This document shows, piece by piece, positions 10,829-22,757 of a DNA stretch of 64,000 nucleotides. The translations under genes were made by a program, and so were the position numbers. Position 1 is the stretch's first letter. Each line of letters starts with the position of its first letter. The notes beneath the pieces were generated by a model that worked only from the letters and a program-made list of their open reading frames with translations, did no database searches and was not told the DNA's origin. Source of the DNA: Artocarpus heterophyllus (Eukaryota; Streptophyta; Magnoliopsida; Rosales; Moraceae). The stretch lies in assembly GCA_025403435.1 (NCBI GenBank), contig CM046335.1, positions 7,754,103 to 7,818,102 on the forward strand. The letters are read 5' to 3'.

Positions 10829-13800
10829 TTAGCCTTTTGTTCTCATAATTGTGATGCTACCTTTTCCTCCCTCGGTGCGTATCTTAGTTTTTCCAACAAC
10901 CGGCTTACCAGAAAAGGCTGAAGTGGGGTACGCAACAGATGGATCTTCGTTCTTTTGCTTCGATTTTGGAGGTGGAGTGCGAATTCTCTGGTTTATATCC
11001 TTGAGAGTTACGTCTCCATGGGCTCCAGATGGCTTAATGAAGGCAAATGGGTAGGCCACTGATGTAGCCAACTTTGTGGGAGTTCTTATGTAAGACTTCC
11101 TACCTATGCACAGGAAAGAAAGGGCCTGTAATAGTTACTTTCTATTGGCAATAGTATTATAATATCATCTTATAAACATTTTAAAGGACAAAAAAAAAAA
11201 ATTTAATTTTTCTCTTAAATGTTCTTCTCATGATCTCAATGAGAACTTGTCAGATTATTGCAGCATAAGTAAGTGGAGTGATGACAGATTCTTCAAGAGC
11301 GGAGAAGCCTAAAGAAAAAGCTTACTGGGGAAAAAGAATGGCATACCTTTGAAAATTATCTTTTGAGGAGTAGAAATATGTTGTTGAGGCAGATTGTTTG
11401 CATACTCGGGGGCAGTTTTGCAAAAATCTGCACCATCAAACCAAGTAAACATGAGAAAAAAGTTGAAGGTACAAACGCACAAACTGAAGAAGAAGACAAT
11501 TTTCATGTACCTGAGATATCAATTTGAAAATCAGATGTCTCAGAGTGATTCCTGAATTTCACATGGCATTGCAATTAGCATACCATAATGTAATTATCAA
11601 ACTACTTAAAACTAGAGTTCAAAGAAGCTTACATAGTATCGGGGCTGCAATGCATCTCAGCATCATTAAAGCATTCCATAATCCATCCCTCAGGTGATTG
11701 ATCTAGGGTGTCATATCCAGAAGCAGATGTATTTTCTGAAACAAGTTATTCTAGACGTTGAAAATCGCAGCCAAACATGTTGGTAGGTATTGTATCAGAG
11801 CAGTGTTTTAGAAGAGAAAAACCTGAAAACCCAGAGTTCCAATGTGATCCTTCAGGTAAACCCTCCTCAAGTGAATCAACCGTCTCCTGTAAAAGAAACA
11901 TGAAAATGAGTGTGAAAATATATATGGGGCATCTTTGGGCACTAAAATCCCATTGCAGCGTCTTTGGGCACTAAAATCCCATCTCACAAGTGAAATACAG
12001 AACATTTGAATCCCCCGTTGACGTAATAGAAACACTAGACTAAAGGAGAGATTTACCGGAGGTGTAATGAGCGAAGTCCCAGACTTAAACCAGTAGAAAA
12101 ACTGTAATGCAATAGTGATGTTACTTACTTAAGTTTCACATGAAAATTAATTTACTAATTCACCAATTTGGCACATTTACCCATGAAGAATTGCTTTTAT
12201 ATGAAGAAAATTAGAGCTATTAGCTATTAAAAAAAAAGAGAGAGAGAGAACTTGAATTTACAGAGATTTATAAATATATCAATCAATGATCAAACAGCTC
12301 TCAATATGTATTCATATATATGTAGCCTTCAAATCATGCACGAATGTTATCAACTAGATAATAAAGAGACAATGTGTACAAACATTTGATTTTACGAAGG
12401 CAGATGACATCTCTACACTGCAAAGGGAAGAATCCATGTCTTCATTGGGAAACTGTAGCATCCGGCGCCTCTTCATTTGTGAAAAGGACTCTTCCCTACA
12501 TTCTTTGGCTCCCTTGCTTGTATTATCTGAAACCCGCTTTCCCATGTTAATCAATAAAAACCAAAGGCACTTTTCGCAGGTTGCAAATAAGAGATAGATA
12601 CCAAAAGCACATTGTGAAAGAGAAATAGGTAAAAACCAAAAAAAAAAAAAAAACGGAACAAAAGTACCACCATGGCAAATATGGTATGCCAAATCCCCAC
12701 AGGCCTTAACCGGGGTTGTTTCGTTGTCAAACATGTAGGAAATATCTTCTTCATTCTGAGGCACACCACTCCAAAGGCCTTCTGTTATGTCTATGCATAC
12801 CAATAGAGACAGAATTCGGATATCGTTAACATCCGAGTCGTTAACATCCGAGGACCTTCACATTAAAAAATTTGAGAATCACATAAAGACGTACCATAAT
12901 TGGAATTCTTTTGGAAACTACAATCCTCCCCTTGCCAACCCCACTGCTTGCTTCTACCATTTTCACTTCATGACATGGGAAACCAAATATCCGGTCAAAA
13001 ACGGGTATATAATTGTAAACAAGTATAGAATCACAACACATTTAGTTGTAGAAACTGCAATTTTGTTCATTATACCTTTAGTTGTAGAAACTGCAATTTT
13101 GTTCATTATACTTTTAGTTGGTGAGTATTTACTGAGAAATTACTAAAAGCAAGCCTAAAAACCATTCAGGAGTGTAGAATGTGGCATTCAGAATCACAGA
13201 CATGTAACTAAAGAACAGTAAAAAAGTGTTTGAAGAAAAATAACATTGGATCCAATTCTAAATTCCCAAAAGAAAAAAAGAAAAGAATAAATTGAAAACA
13301 AATAAAGGTACACTGCACTGTTGTAATGTGGATCTAGGTACTTAAAGGGAGATATTAAAAGCGAATCATAATGTATAAATGGGCAATTTGCTTTATGTGA
13401 TAGCATAATCCAATGGATACTTAAAGGAAAAGAGCAAAATAAAAGCAAAAGCCGAGTGACCCAACAACTAAATCACAGTGCCCATATCTCTTGCATTTGC
13501 AGATTTAAGTCATACAATTTCCATTTATTAAAAAAAAAAGGTCCTAACCTCTCCACATTTATTATACATATAAAAACTAACAAAGTCAAGCAAAAAAAAT
13601 GTAACCAAAAAATAAGAAAAACAAGCAGAACAAAATAAAGAGAGAAGGGAAATGGACTACAACCCATTTCCCCAAAAACATTCTTCCAACTTCTTAACAA
13701 GAAGAACGCGAGAAAAATCGAGTCTATTCACTAAAAACCCAAGAACAAAATCAAACAACTTAAAAGGAAGGAACAAACCCAGAAACCGAAACCGATCATA

Positions 13801-13870
13801 TAGAGAGAGAAAGTTAGAGATAGAGAGAGAGAGAGTAAAAGGGGATTTACTTGTCATTATCGTAATCCAT
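10829..13870 (-). CDS. XRI1: XRI1-like protein (X-ray induced transcript 1), nine coding exons
   Basis: Minus-strand exons, each with GT-AG borders and matching phase: 13870-13851, about 12950-12895, 12781-12668, 12526-12384, 11886-11823, 11735-11633, 11551-11511, 11427-11347 and 11103-10829. The product is about 298 residues, close to the length I recall for Arabidopsis XRI1. Diagnostic stretches are NEEDISYMFD and TTPVKACGDLAYH near the N-terminus, MKRRRMLQF, the acidic EGWIMECFND, VAYPFAFIKPSG, DVTLKDINQRI, and the C-terminus SGKPVVGKTKI..GGKGSITIMRTKG. XRI1 is a plant-specific protein, in Arabidopsis DNA-damage-inducible and needed for meiosis; no enzyme fold is evident. The start is set by MDYDND followed by WGWQGED. 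The start of exon 2 (12950 or 12953) and the end of exon 4 (12384 or 12396) are the uncertain borders. Confidence 0.88.
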
Positions 13871-14003
13871 TTCCGAAGCAGCAAAAGAACAACGGAACAG
13901 TCCTCACAAATCTCAGACTCACTCACTCGTCAACCATGAACCAAAAGGAGAAAAGAAGAAAGGAAAAATAACCGTTACGGAGAAGAAGACGACTCCGTTC
14001 ACA

Positions 14004-14013
14004 ATATATATAA
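14004..14013 (-). promoter_or_regulatory. Possible TATA box of the XRI1-like gene
   Basis: A TATATATA run reading on the minus strand lies about 135 bases upstream of the ATG at 13870. GA/CT-rich leader sequence typical of plant 5' UTRs lies around it. The placement is inferred from position only. Confidence 0.4.
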
Positions 14014-14324
14014 TCGCATTTTTTTTCTTTTTTTTCTTTTTTTTTTTTTCTGTGTCTGATGATGCTTGAAATGTGTGAGCGGGGACTCCCAAACTCTTCT
14101 TCGTCTTACACTCTCTATCTATCGCTCTCTTTTGTTTTGTTGGGTTTTTCTCTTTTTCTTTTTTTTTTCTCTTTTTAATTAATTGAACTTTATTAATTTT
14201 CTTTTTTTCAAAGAGTGAGAGAGAGAATTTTCGTACATCCCGAAACAAGAGACTAGACCATGGAAATGGAAAATATAAAAAAAGAGCAAAAACAAAAACA
14301 AAAAAGAAAGAAAGGAAGAATTGA

Positions 14325-14650
14325 GTTTGGGTGGCAATTTGTGTTAATAGTTGGATTTAGGTTAGATTAAAGATTAAATATTACATAAATTAACTTGATA
14401 TTAACCCGACTCATGACACGAATGGATTGAGAAATATAACACAAACGACTTGTTTTGACACAAGTTGAAACAAACACGGCCTCTAACATGCCCTTATGCA
14501 ACCTATAAAACACTAATGACCTGCATCTCACCAATGACCCGCAACCTGTCAATAACCTATAGTAACCCACATTAATATAATTTAAAAAACATAAAACAAA
14601 TTAAAAAAACATAAAAACAAATTTTCTTAAAATCAAATGAGTTTCATGCT
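14325..14650. repeat. Degenerate repeat resembling the hAT MITE at 42838
   Basis: The stretch starts TTTGGGTGGCAATTTGTG and contains AACCCGACTCATGACACG and several ACCCGCAACC-type phrases. This resembles the GGCAATTTGGGT ... ACCCGAA/GACACG composition of the hAT element at 42838-43532. No second terminus or target duplication was found, so this is only a likely relative. Confidence 0.3.
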
Positions 14651-16132
14651 ATAATAACAAAAAATTAAGTCCTAAAATCTCTAAAAACATTTAACAAAAT
14701 AACAGTCTCAAGTAATCAAGATAAAATCATTTTCTTATTGTTGAAGTGTTAGATCAATTTAGTTTGAAGTTTAGCCTGAGAATAAGTGATCTAAAGTTTT
14801 GTCTTATTGGTATATTTGATAATAAAAGAAAATATTTAAATAATTAATTGCAAATCAGATGGCCATCTTAGTGTCATCTATGTTGTTTTTTTGACAAATC
14901 AGTATCAAATTAACACTAAAATAACCTATAATTAATTTTTTTTACCCTAACTAATAAAAAATTTATGCCGTATCAAAACTTGTACTGTCGGCCTTAAAAT
15001 TGCGGTTGGTCTTTCCATGGAAACCGGCAGAGCACGCTTTTACTTCACCGGATCCCATTTTTTCTCATCGGCTCGTTACGTTACTAGTGGGTTTTTTTTC
15101 CTTTTTTCTTTTTTAATTTGTCATAATTATTATATAATTATTTCAGATAATTTGTCTGTTTGTACACATGCTTGGCTTAATTTGTTAAACATAACTTTGT
15201 TTTCTCTATTTTTTGGGCATAAACAAAGAAGGGGTTCTCCTTTAAAAAAAATAGCAATAATATAATATTGTTAATTCTTTCTAATATATATATATATATA
15301 TAATAAATGTTTAAAAAAAAAAACACACTTAAAACCAAAAGTTAGAATGATTTTATTGTAACATGTGATAACTTTATAAGTTGAAACGATATTTTTTCTG
15401 AACGACCTTATTAAACGCTCTCAATATTTACAGGAAGACCCACCCACTACAAAAAATTTTAACAAATCTCGTCTTAATAAACTCGACAAGAATGAGAAAA
15501 ATCCCATAAAAATAAAAATTGAAAAATATTATTTTAGTACCATGTGTAGTTTAGAACCTTATTAAGCTGGTAATTTTTTATTTAGAATTTCCATTGGGAT
15601 ACTTTGATATTCCATAATATATTATCCTAATATTAATGTCGTTTTTTGTGACGTGAAATGATTTTTTATTCTTTAATTTAAAGGTTTGCAAAATTTGAAC
15701 TCTTTATCTTGTTATAGAGTCAGATATTATTTTATCTCTCAGTTATACATGCAATCACAATATAAAATGATTATTTTGTGTTTATAAAGTATAAGTGTCA
15801 TTTCATGTCCTAAAAACATACTCAGAAAAACCTAAATAATATTTCATGAACGATACATACTCTAATAGAAATTGGAAACATTGAGATAGCTACGTGACGA
15901 AGCGCTAAATTATTGGATACCACACTGGTATTTTCCATGATAAGAAGTAACAATACATATCAAAAAATATTCAAACAACAAATCATGAAATAACTATTCT
16001 TTTATGACGAACATTGAATGTGAATTTTCTTTTGATATTAAATTATTTTGATATCCCAAAGAAACCCTTCCTTATTTTAATATGAATGCTCCTAATGCCT
16101 CGATAATTACCGAAATATTAATAGGATGTTTG

Positions 16133-16291
16133 GAAGGACGGTGAATTATTGGTTAGAACAATTTTTGTTGTAGCATGTGAGAGCTTTACACTGTAACGAT
16201 TTTTTTATTGTTACTGTAACATGTGAGAACTTCACATTGTTTATAACTGAAAAAAATAATAGGAACCTTCCCACCACCTTTTTAAACACCT
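16133..16291. repeat. Small MITE-like element with AGGRTGTTTGG-type ends
   Basis: The left end AGGATGTTTGGAAGGACGGTG pairs imperfectly with the right end CCACCACCTTTTTAAACACCT. The interior carries GTTACTGTAACATGTGAGA, also found at 36550 and, with one base changed, at 41773. No clear target duplication is visible. Confidence 0.45.
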
Positions 16292-18127
16292 GTTAAGCAA
16301 AACAGATATCGATATCCTAGTATTTGGAGACAATTAGGAATTGACTATTGAACGACACAATTGAGCTTGTGCATATTATTGATGATTAACTTTTATTTTT
16401 TTAGAATAAGCAAAAGGAAAACATCTAGCGATTTAATTAAAAAAAGTATTTAAAAAATATACGAGAAACGAAAAACAGAAATAGCAATAGATTATATATA
16501 TGGTTTAACGTCTAATCAGCATTAGTTATTGTGGGTGGCATAAAGCTGTTTTTGCTCGTGTAGCGACATAGAAGCTACCCATTAGGAGTGACAAATATAT
16601 TGTTTTTGTTTGATTGAATAAATTTGAAAATATTCAAACGAAAACGCATGTAGATAATTAAACTTAAGTTAGCATTTTAATCCATGAATTTGCTGCTCAA
16701 GTTTTATTTAACATTGATAGTGTTGGCATGGTGGTAACAAACGGATAGACGGGTTATCTCAAGACTTTATATTTATCAAAAAGTCTACTTTACCGTTTGG
16801 TAGCATAGGCTAATCTAATGCAAACTCTTTAAAGCCCTTGATCTATTAGATTATGAAAGTCGTTTTTTTGTCGTTTTATCGGTGGTCCTAATGTTACCAT
16901 AGAAAGAAGACCTTTTATACATTCCACAAGGTCGGGGTATGTGAATACCATCGATCTTTTTTTTTTTTTTCTTCCAAAATTGGACCACTCAAGTACTTTT
17001 TTCATCGTTTTATTTTATAGTCTTGGGCATTGGACTACTCAAACCAGACTATTTGGCTGAAAGGGAAAAAAAATGACACAAGAAAATGTTTGTTCTGAAA
17101 ACCAAAAATCACAAAAATACTTAGAGCTTATCCCATACTAATTAATTCCACACGTAGACCATATTGTTTCAGAAAATAAGAACATGCCTTATTTAGAGAT
17201 GAAAATTCCCATATGGGTTGGGTTCTCAATATAAACTCATTCGTTGTACAACTCCTGATTTTCATTTTCAAAAAGATGGAATGGTTCTCTTAAGTTTGTG
17301 TTTGATTCCCTTTTAAGTTTAGCGTGGCAGCGGGCTGGGATTATGAATGTCTAAAATCCAAAATGCCAAAATCATTAATTTGGAAACATAACTTATAAGG
17401 ATGGTTATTAGGTCTAGAAGTATTTATTCTATTCATTTCGCAGTCAAGTGTACAAGAGGGATGAAATTAAAGTCAAAATATAAAACATACGAGGGATATG
17501 TATAGTGTCTAAAAATAAAGCATAAATGTTATAAAAAGTAAAAGCACAAGGAAATTTCTATAATTATCCCATTTATTTTTAGGTTATTCACCTTTTTCAT
17601 ACAATATATTTTAGGTTTATTGAAACATTATACATTTTGTTTCTTTATTTCATTGAATATATACCGTCAAATTGAATTTAATACACAAATTTAGACAATT
17701 TTTTATCAATCTTCAATTTTAACTTAAAAATTGCCTAAAATACCCTTAAAATGAAAAATAATAGGACTTTAAAAACTTATAAAAAAATCTACCCAAGTTT
17801 TTTTTTTTGCTTAAAAAATGTATAAATACATTTAAAAATGGTTGTTTTATATGTTTTGTTTTTATTTTCTTCTTATTTTACTTAAAAATAATTTTGTCAT
17901 TGCAAATGTCAAAATTAATTATTAACTGATGTAATATATAAATTTATATATTAAATTTAATATAAATATATATTTAATAAAATAAAAAAAAAAACCGAAT
18001 TATTTTTCAATTAACTGAAATGGAAGGCGTAAAAAGAGAAATATTGCTTTATTATTTTATTAAATATCACGTGCCCATTTAAGCGCATGATTCGACGGAG
18101 CCGTTAGAAAGAAAAGGACGAAAAGGG

Positions 18128-18322
18128 ATGGAGAACCTGTACATGCCAAGTGGTCCCCGTTCCGTTGATCGCTTTATGCAATTACTAAGGATTGGCGCGT
18201 GTGCGGCACTTTTGGAGATGACGTGTAATTGGATGATGGGCTGGACAAAAGCAGGGGCAATTTCCTTCCCGATATGGGCTGGCCCAGTGTTTGTCCTCTT
18301 GTTGGTATATTGTTGTCTGTGA
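18128..18322 (+). other. Unrecognised 64-codon open frame in a GC-richer patch
   Basis: An ATG-initiated frame of 64 codons starts MENLYMPSGPRS and ends in a hydrophobic segment. It lies in a 250-base patch clearly richer in G and C than its surroundings, 50 bases after a CACGTG. TGGGCT/TGGCCCA phrases (18236-18290) resemble plant promoter elements. I do not recognise the protein. The patch could equally be an old promoter fragment. Coding status is doubtful. Confidence 0.2.
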
Positions 18323-19326
18323 TATAGAAGAGAAAAATTAGATCATAAATGGCATGCCTAATTTTAATATATATTTTTTAGATTTTTAAGATTTTTAAGT
18401 AAATTTTAGATCTTGATAATATTTATAGTAAATAATACATTTACGATGTAAATAATTCATTTATTGTATAAATAAAAATTATTTACACTCTAAATAAAAG
18501 GTAAATAAATTACTTACACCTTAAAATTATTTACTATGAAATAAAAATTTACACTATAAATAAAGAGATTAATAAATTATCCACACCATGAAAATAATAT
18601 TTATTATAAATATTTTAAAAGCTGCTATTTATTACAATGGTTTTAAAAAACTGACAATTTCTACATTTTCTCTCTTTTTTGTCTATTTTTAAATTTATGT
18701 TACAACTATTTTTGTTTATGATTTATCATATATTTTGTTGGCTTTTAATTGGTGTATTTGTGTCGCACAAATTCAAAACTCTAATATACGTAAAAATGAA
18801 AGTTTTTATTTTTTGGTTTGTATTTTTTTTTCAAATTTTCTTAACTCATAGATCTTCATTTCTAAACATTGTATCAAAGTTTAACCTACCCAACTTAAAA
18901 ATGTATCCCTTAACCCCTTTCAACCTTACCCGAGCCACAGTTTCACTAAACCAAACAGTCTTGGTTAATTAATAAAAGGATATTTTTTTTTTTTGAGGAA
19001 TGAATTAGTGAGTTAAGTTAGAGTAAAATTCCTATTTTTCCAGGTTTTAATCTCTTATTAGAGTAATATTTGTGTTTAAAGTTTTTGCCCGCAATTATTT
19101 TTGCACATGCAATTTACATGATTGTTTTCATTCAAAGTTAGATTGAATTGGAAGATTGAATTGGGCGGCACGGGCAGTCTCATTGAATTTTACTTTGAGG
19201 GAGTTAAAGAGTTACATTTTAAAATATAGAGGATAAATCGAGATTGAATGAATAGTACAAGGACATTTATGAAAAGTAACCCCCCTTTCCTGAAGGTCAC
19301 AAGTAGATAGGAGACTAGGAGGTAGG

Positions 19327-19546
19327 TGTTGCAGATATGGAGCCAAATCAAGTAGACAACCCAGCAAAAGGAAGGAAAAGGGAGAAAATCGCGTCCTCGA
19401 AGGCAGGGAGCAAGCGCCGCGGCTCTGGCAGAAGAGCGCCGCGGCGCTGGGGCGAAGGCGCCTAGGCTCCAGGTGAAGAGCGCCTAGGCGCCAGGACAAG
19501 AGCGCCTAGGCGCTATGTGGCAAGCGCCTAGGCGCCAAGGGCTTTA
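19327..19546 (+). repeat. 5' LTR of the outer copia element, first part
   Basis: 220 bases matching the start of the 3' LTR at 32550. The part contains repeated GCGCCTAGGCGC and GCGCCGCGGCGC palindromes from about 19430. The inner copia element entered after CTTTA at 19542-19546. Confidence 0.9.
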
Positions 19547-20975
19547 TGTTAGACATGTATGCTCTAAGGAGTAAAAATGTAATACGTTTTTGGAGACATT
19601 TTTATCAATAAAGAATTTATTCATTTATATATACCAAATATTGTCCTCTTTACGTTCATATTCGTTGAATGTATGATAAGCAAACAGTAGTCTGAGACTA
19701 TCAGTCTAAACCTTAAGAGTTGGGCATATGATGGGATGATTATGCGGTAGACACGACTCTTAAGGTGATGGTCTAAAATATATGATCCGCAATCGAGGGA
19801 ATAAAGTTGGGCGCTTTATTCATGTAAAGATTGTTATGTTGTCTATATCCCTTTTGGGAGATGGTTTGTCTTGGCCATCGGAGTTGGACTCCGTGAATAG
19901 AAACATTGGCGCGTTGTCATAGGTGACGATGTGTTGGATCGGGACATAAAGTGAATTGATTTGGATTAATAATTCTGTCTTGGCAAATCGATTCACTTTA
20001 GACAGTCGTTTGTATTGTATCTTAATCCTGAGATGAATAATGGGCCCGTTGTCTCGACTTGTGTCTTTTGATGTACCAATGGGTGACTCCCACATCTCTA
20101 TAGTGGCATGCATGCCGGTACGTTGGAGGCATGACTCTTGATAGCGTAGACTTGTTATTCATAGATATGGAATCCATAGCTCCTCTTTAGGAGTAATGAT
20201 ATCCTCTTATATGCGTTGTCCTGTAATTGGAAAACTGGAGCGCTCAACCATTTGGATACATAGGTGTAACCGAATGGTATACTATCTTTGGATGGTAAGT
20301 TTTCTAATGGTGAGACAATGGAACGTAAGATAAAAATAATCGGGAAGGTAAGACAGAACTTGTCCTTAAGCCGATTATGGATGATCATATGGGGATGCGA
20401 TACACTATGATATGTCATGGAGACTTAGCTACACGAGCTTCGTAATTCTGTAAAGTTCGAGAGTGCAGCTCCAAGCTTTTAGTGGAGTAGCGTTGGAGTT
20501 GATAATTGTGAAATGTATATCTGGGATATTGGGTTTCATAATTATCATGAGCTTGAACTTTATAGGTCCATTTTGGTCCCCTTTGCTAGCTCACAAAGTC
20601 CTGTAACGACACGGCGTGCTTTTCCAATAATTGGTGACTTATGTCGGATTTATCAGATTGGTTTAAAATTTATAAGAATCAAATAATTCATGTCTGTTTA
20701 TCGGTTGAATTAATTTTGTAAGAAATTAGTTCAAGATGAACTTGTTGAATTATGGCGTTCGGATAATTCTTGTCTGTTTATCGGTTGTTTTAATTTTGGA
20801 CAATTAGAACAAGATAAACTTGTAGAATTATTTGAATTGATTTATTTTCTTAGAGATTATCTTGATAGAGTTTGTTTTGATCAGATATCTTTTCTATTGG
20901 GCTATTTGAATCAAAACTGAGACTTTATCCTTTAGAATCTCGGGTGGAAAATAAAAGATTCGCGGAGATTTTTTC

Positions 20976-21062
20976 TCGGCAGTTCGGCCTGCCGATCAGA
21001 AAGTTCGGCCTGCCGAACTGGCCAGTTCGGCCTGCCTATCTCACAGTTCGGCATGCCGACCG
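20976..21062. repeat. CGGCAGGCCGA-type palindromic array in the inner copia 5' LTR
   Basis: Four units spaced 20-25 bases apart (TTCGGCCTGCCGAT, TTCGGCCTGCCGAA, TTCGGCCTGCCTAT, TTCGGCATGCCGAC). The array sits roughly 120-200 bases before the TATA box, where U3 control elements lie. Confidence 0.8.
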
Positions 21063-21178
21063 CGACAGCTAAGATTACGCGTTTTTCACGCGTATCTTAT
21101 CAGATATTGATCCGAACTTGATTCTATTTCGATTTTTGAGACCTAATCTGATATGGACTGACCCCAAGGACCAATAGG

Positions 21179-21187
21179 TATAAAAAG
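21179..21187 (+). promoter_or_regulatory. TATA box of the inner copia LTR promoter
   Basis: TATAAAAAG in a GC-mixed context, followed by a purine/pyrimidine-mixed leader. The identical copy in the 3' LTR lies at 28835. It is the best TATA candidate in the LTR; the transcription start is not known. Confidence 0.6.
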
Positions 21188-21582
21188 GGAGTGAGTCTAA
21201 TGATTTACTAAGATCAATTTGAGAGATTAAGAGTGATACTCTTCTAGTGAGCATCTGAAAACTCCCTGAGAGCTTTTGTTCACAAATCACGAACACTAGC
21301 TTTGGGTTCTCTCTATTGGTTGGAAGGAGAGTCACCGGTGGAAGAGCTGTACGTGTGAGCCCACACTCACTCCGGTTGTGGATAGAGAATAGCAAAGAAG
21401 ACCAGTTGGTTGAGGCTCTTCTGGAACGTTACTTCTCTACACAGGTCGCGGAGGTTCTTCGGCACACTGAGGTTAGTAAGATCTGTTTAATTTATACATA
21501 TAACATGTCATACTTGTATTTTGGAAAATACTCTGATGAAAATTTTAAAAAAAATTCCGCTGCGCACTTTGTTTCCAACAAT

Positions 21583-21594
21583 TGGTATCAGAGC
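21583..21594 (+). other. Primer-binding site of the inner copia element
   Basis: TGGTATCAGAGC, complementary to the 3' end of plant initiator-Met tRNA, two bases after the 5' LTR end. Confidence 0.9.
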
Positions 21595-22079
21595 CAAGGT
21601 TTTTACATAAATTTGCAAGTTTGTGATCATGTTATATGCATAAATTTTGTGATCTTAATCTCTCCTATGCTTGAATTGAATTTTATAGAGAGATGGCACT
21701 CTAGGTTTCTATATAATATATATGTTGTCATGGATTATGTGGTGAATGTTTATTAATTAATTATGGTTGATTAAATTATTGTTTAATTATTTATTAATTA
21801 ATTAATACCGGTTATGGTTCCTTAGAGGTTAGAATGTGTATCTAGGTTTTTCATGTAATTAGATGGCGGACTATCATCTCCGTCTAGGAATTATTATTTA
21901 ATTTGTAAGAATTTTGTAATTAAATAATTATTCGGAGAAGACGGAACGAGAAGTCGGATCTTGAAGATAGATGATGGCGCCTCCAGGTATTTCCTGAGTC
22001 TCTAATTTTATGTTTTTGAATTGTTGAAAATAAAATTGATGAATTGCATTAAAATTGTATTTTCTGGATTGAGTGTTTT

Positions 22080-22268
22080 CTGCTCGGTCGGCATGCCGGA
22101 CCTCACAGTTCGGCAGGCCGAAGGTCACAGATCGGCAGGCCGGACGTACGGTCCGGCAGGCCGACAGTGGGGCAGAAATTTTGGTGCTCTGCCGGCAGGC
22201 CGAACCTTCATGTTCGGCAGGCCGAACCACCATGATCGGCAGACCGATCACCTAGATCGGCCTGCCGA
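22080..22268. repeat. Palindromic CGGCAGGCCGA array in the copia 5' leader
   Basis: About ten units of a 12-14 base near-palindrome, for example TTCGGCAGGCCGAA, GTCCGGCAGGCCGAC and ATCGGCAGACCGAT, at roughly 15-25 base spacing. The array would be in the transcribed leader. Short frames run through it, but their composition just reflects the repeat. Confidence 0.8.
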
Positions 22269-22757
22269 CAGAGAGCATCCAGGTGTCCAGAAAAGGTGCA
22301 ATTTTTGGTGCAGTTTTAATTTTATTTTTGGGACGATTCTGAGAAACATTAAATTTGGATATGACCGGAAATATGAAGTGTTCGATTCATACGGGATTGA
22401 GGACTTGAAGATGGATATTACATGAAGAAGGATACAGCTTGAGGATTCAAGGATGAAGAATCGATAAATGTCTCGATTATTCTCTTGTAATCTTAGTTTT
22501 TCTATTCTCTAGGGTGGAACCATAATATTACGGTTATTATTATTATGCTTGTAGCTTTGCTTGATTGCTTTGCTTGTCTGCATTATAATATGATTTACCA
22601 TGTATATTGATAACATGTCATATAGAATAGGGAGTGCCGCTCATATTAAAATTGTTCATGCATAATTTTAAAATAAAACCTTGACTTCAAAAGATTGAGT
22701 GGGAGAAGGTTTTCGAAGAGAGAACCTAAGGCCTCCATCGTTGGTCCATAGGAAGAA

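Larger units (their letters stand above)
14060..19326. other. Intergenic AT-rich DNA upstream of the XRI1-like gene
   Basis: Mostly low-complexity AT-rich sequence with homopolymer and (TA)n runs, for example near 15285-15302. Two repeat-like segments and one unexplained GC-richer patch are listed separately. I see no further gene. Confidence 0.5.
19547..21580 (+). repeat. 5' LTR of the inner copia element
   Basis: 2,034 bp, starting TGTTAGACATG and ending TTTCCAACA. It carries the GC-rich palindromic array at 20976-21062 and a TATA box at 21179. Sequence downstream of the TATA box would form R and U5. Confidence 0.93.

Noticed and set aside
13652..14248. Lys/Arg-rich open frames over the XRI1 upstream region
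   Set aside because: They come from GA- and A-rich leader and promoter sequence around exon 1 and have no domain.
15445..15470. CACTACAAAAAATTTT as a possible CACTA terminus
   Set aside because: No matching inverted end, no subterminal repeats and no duplication nearby; a chance match to a short AT-rich motif is likely.
21583..21594. TGGTATCAGAGC as part of a tRNA gene
   Set aside because: Only the 3' complement of initiator-Met tRNA is present, directly after an LTR; it is a primer-binding site. The same holds at 29826 and 59404.
21316..21756. 146-codon frame spanning the end of the inner copia 5' LTR and the primer-binding site
   Set aside because: It reads through LTR, primer site and leader without protein-like character. 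The 3' LTR copy diverges in frame where the LTR ends.
22021..22425. 134-codon frame in the copia leader
   Set aside because: Its composition reflects the CGGCAGGCCGA array. No start context or domain; it sits upstream of gag on a leader with many short frames.
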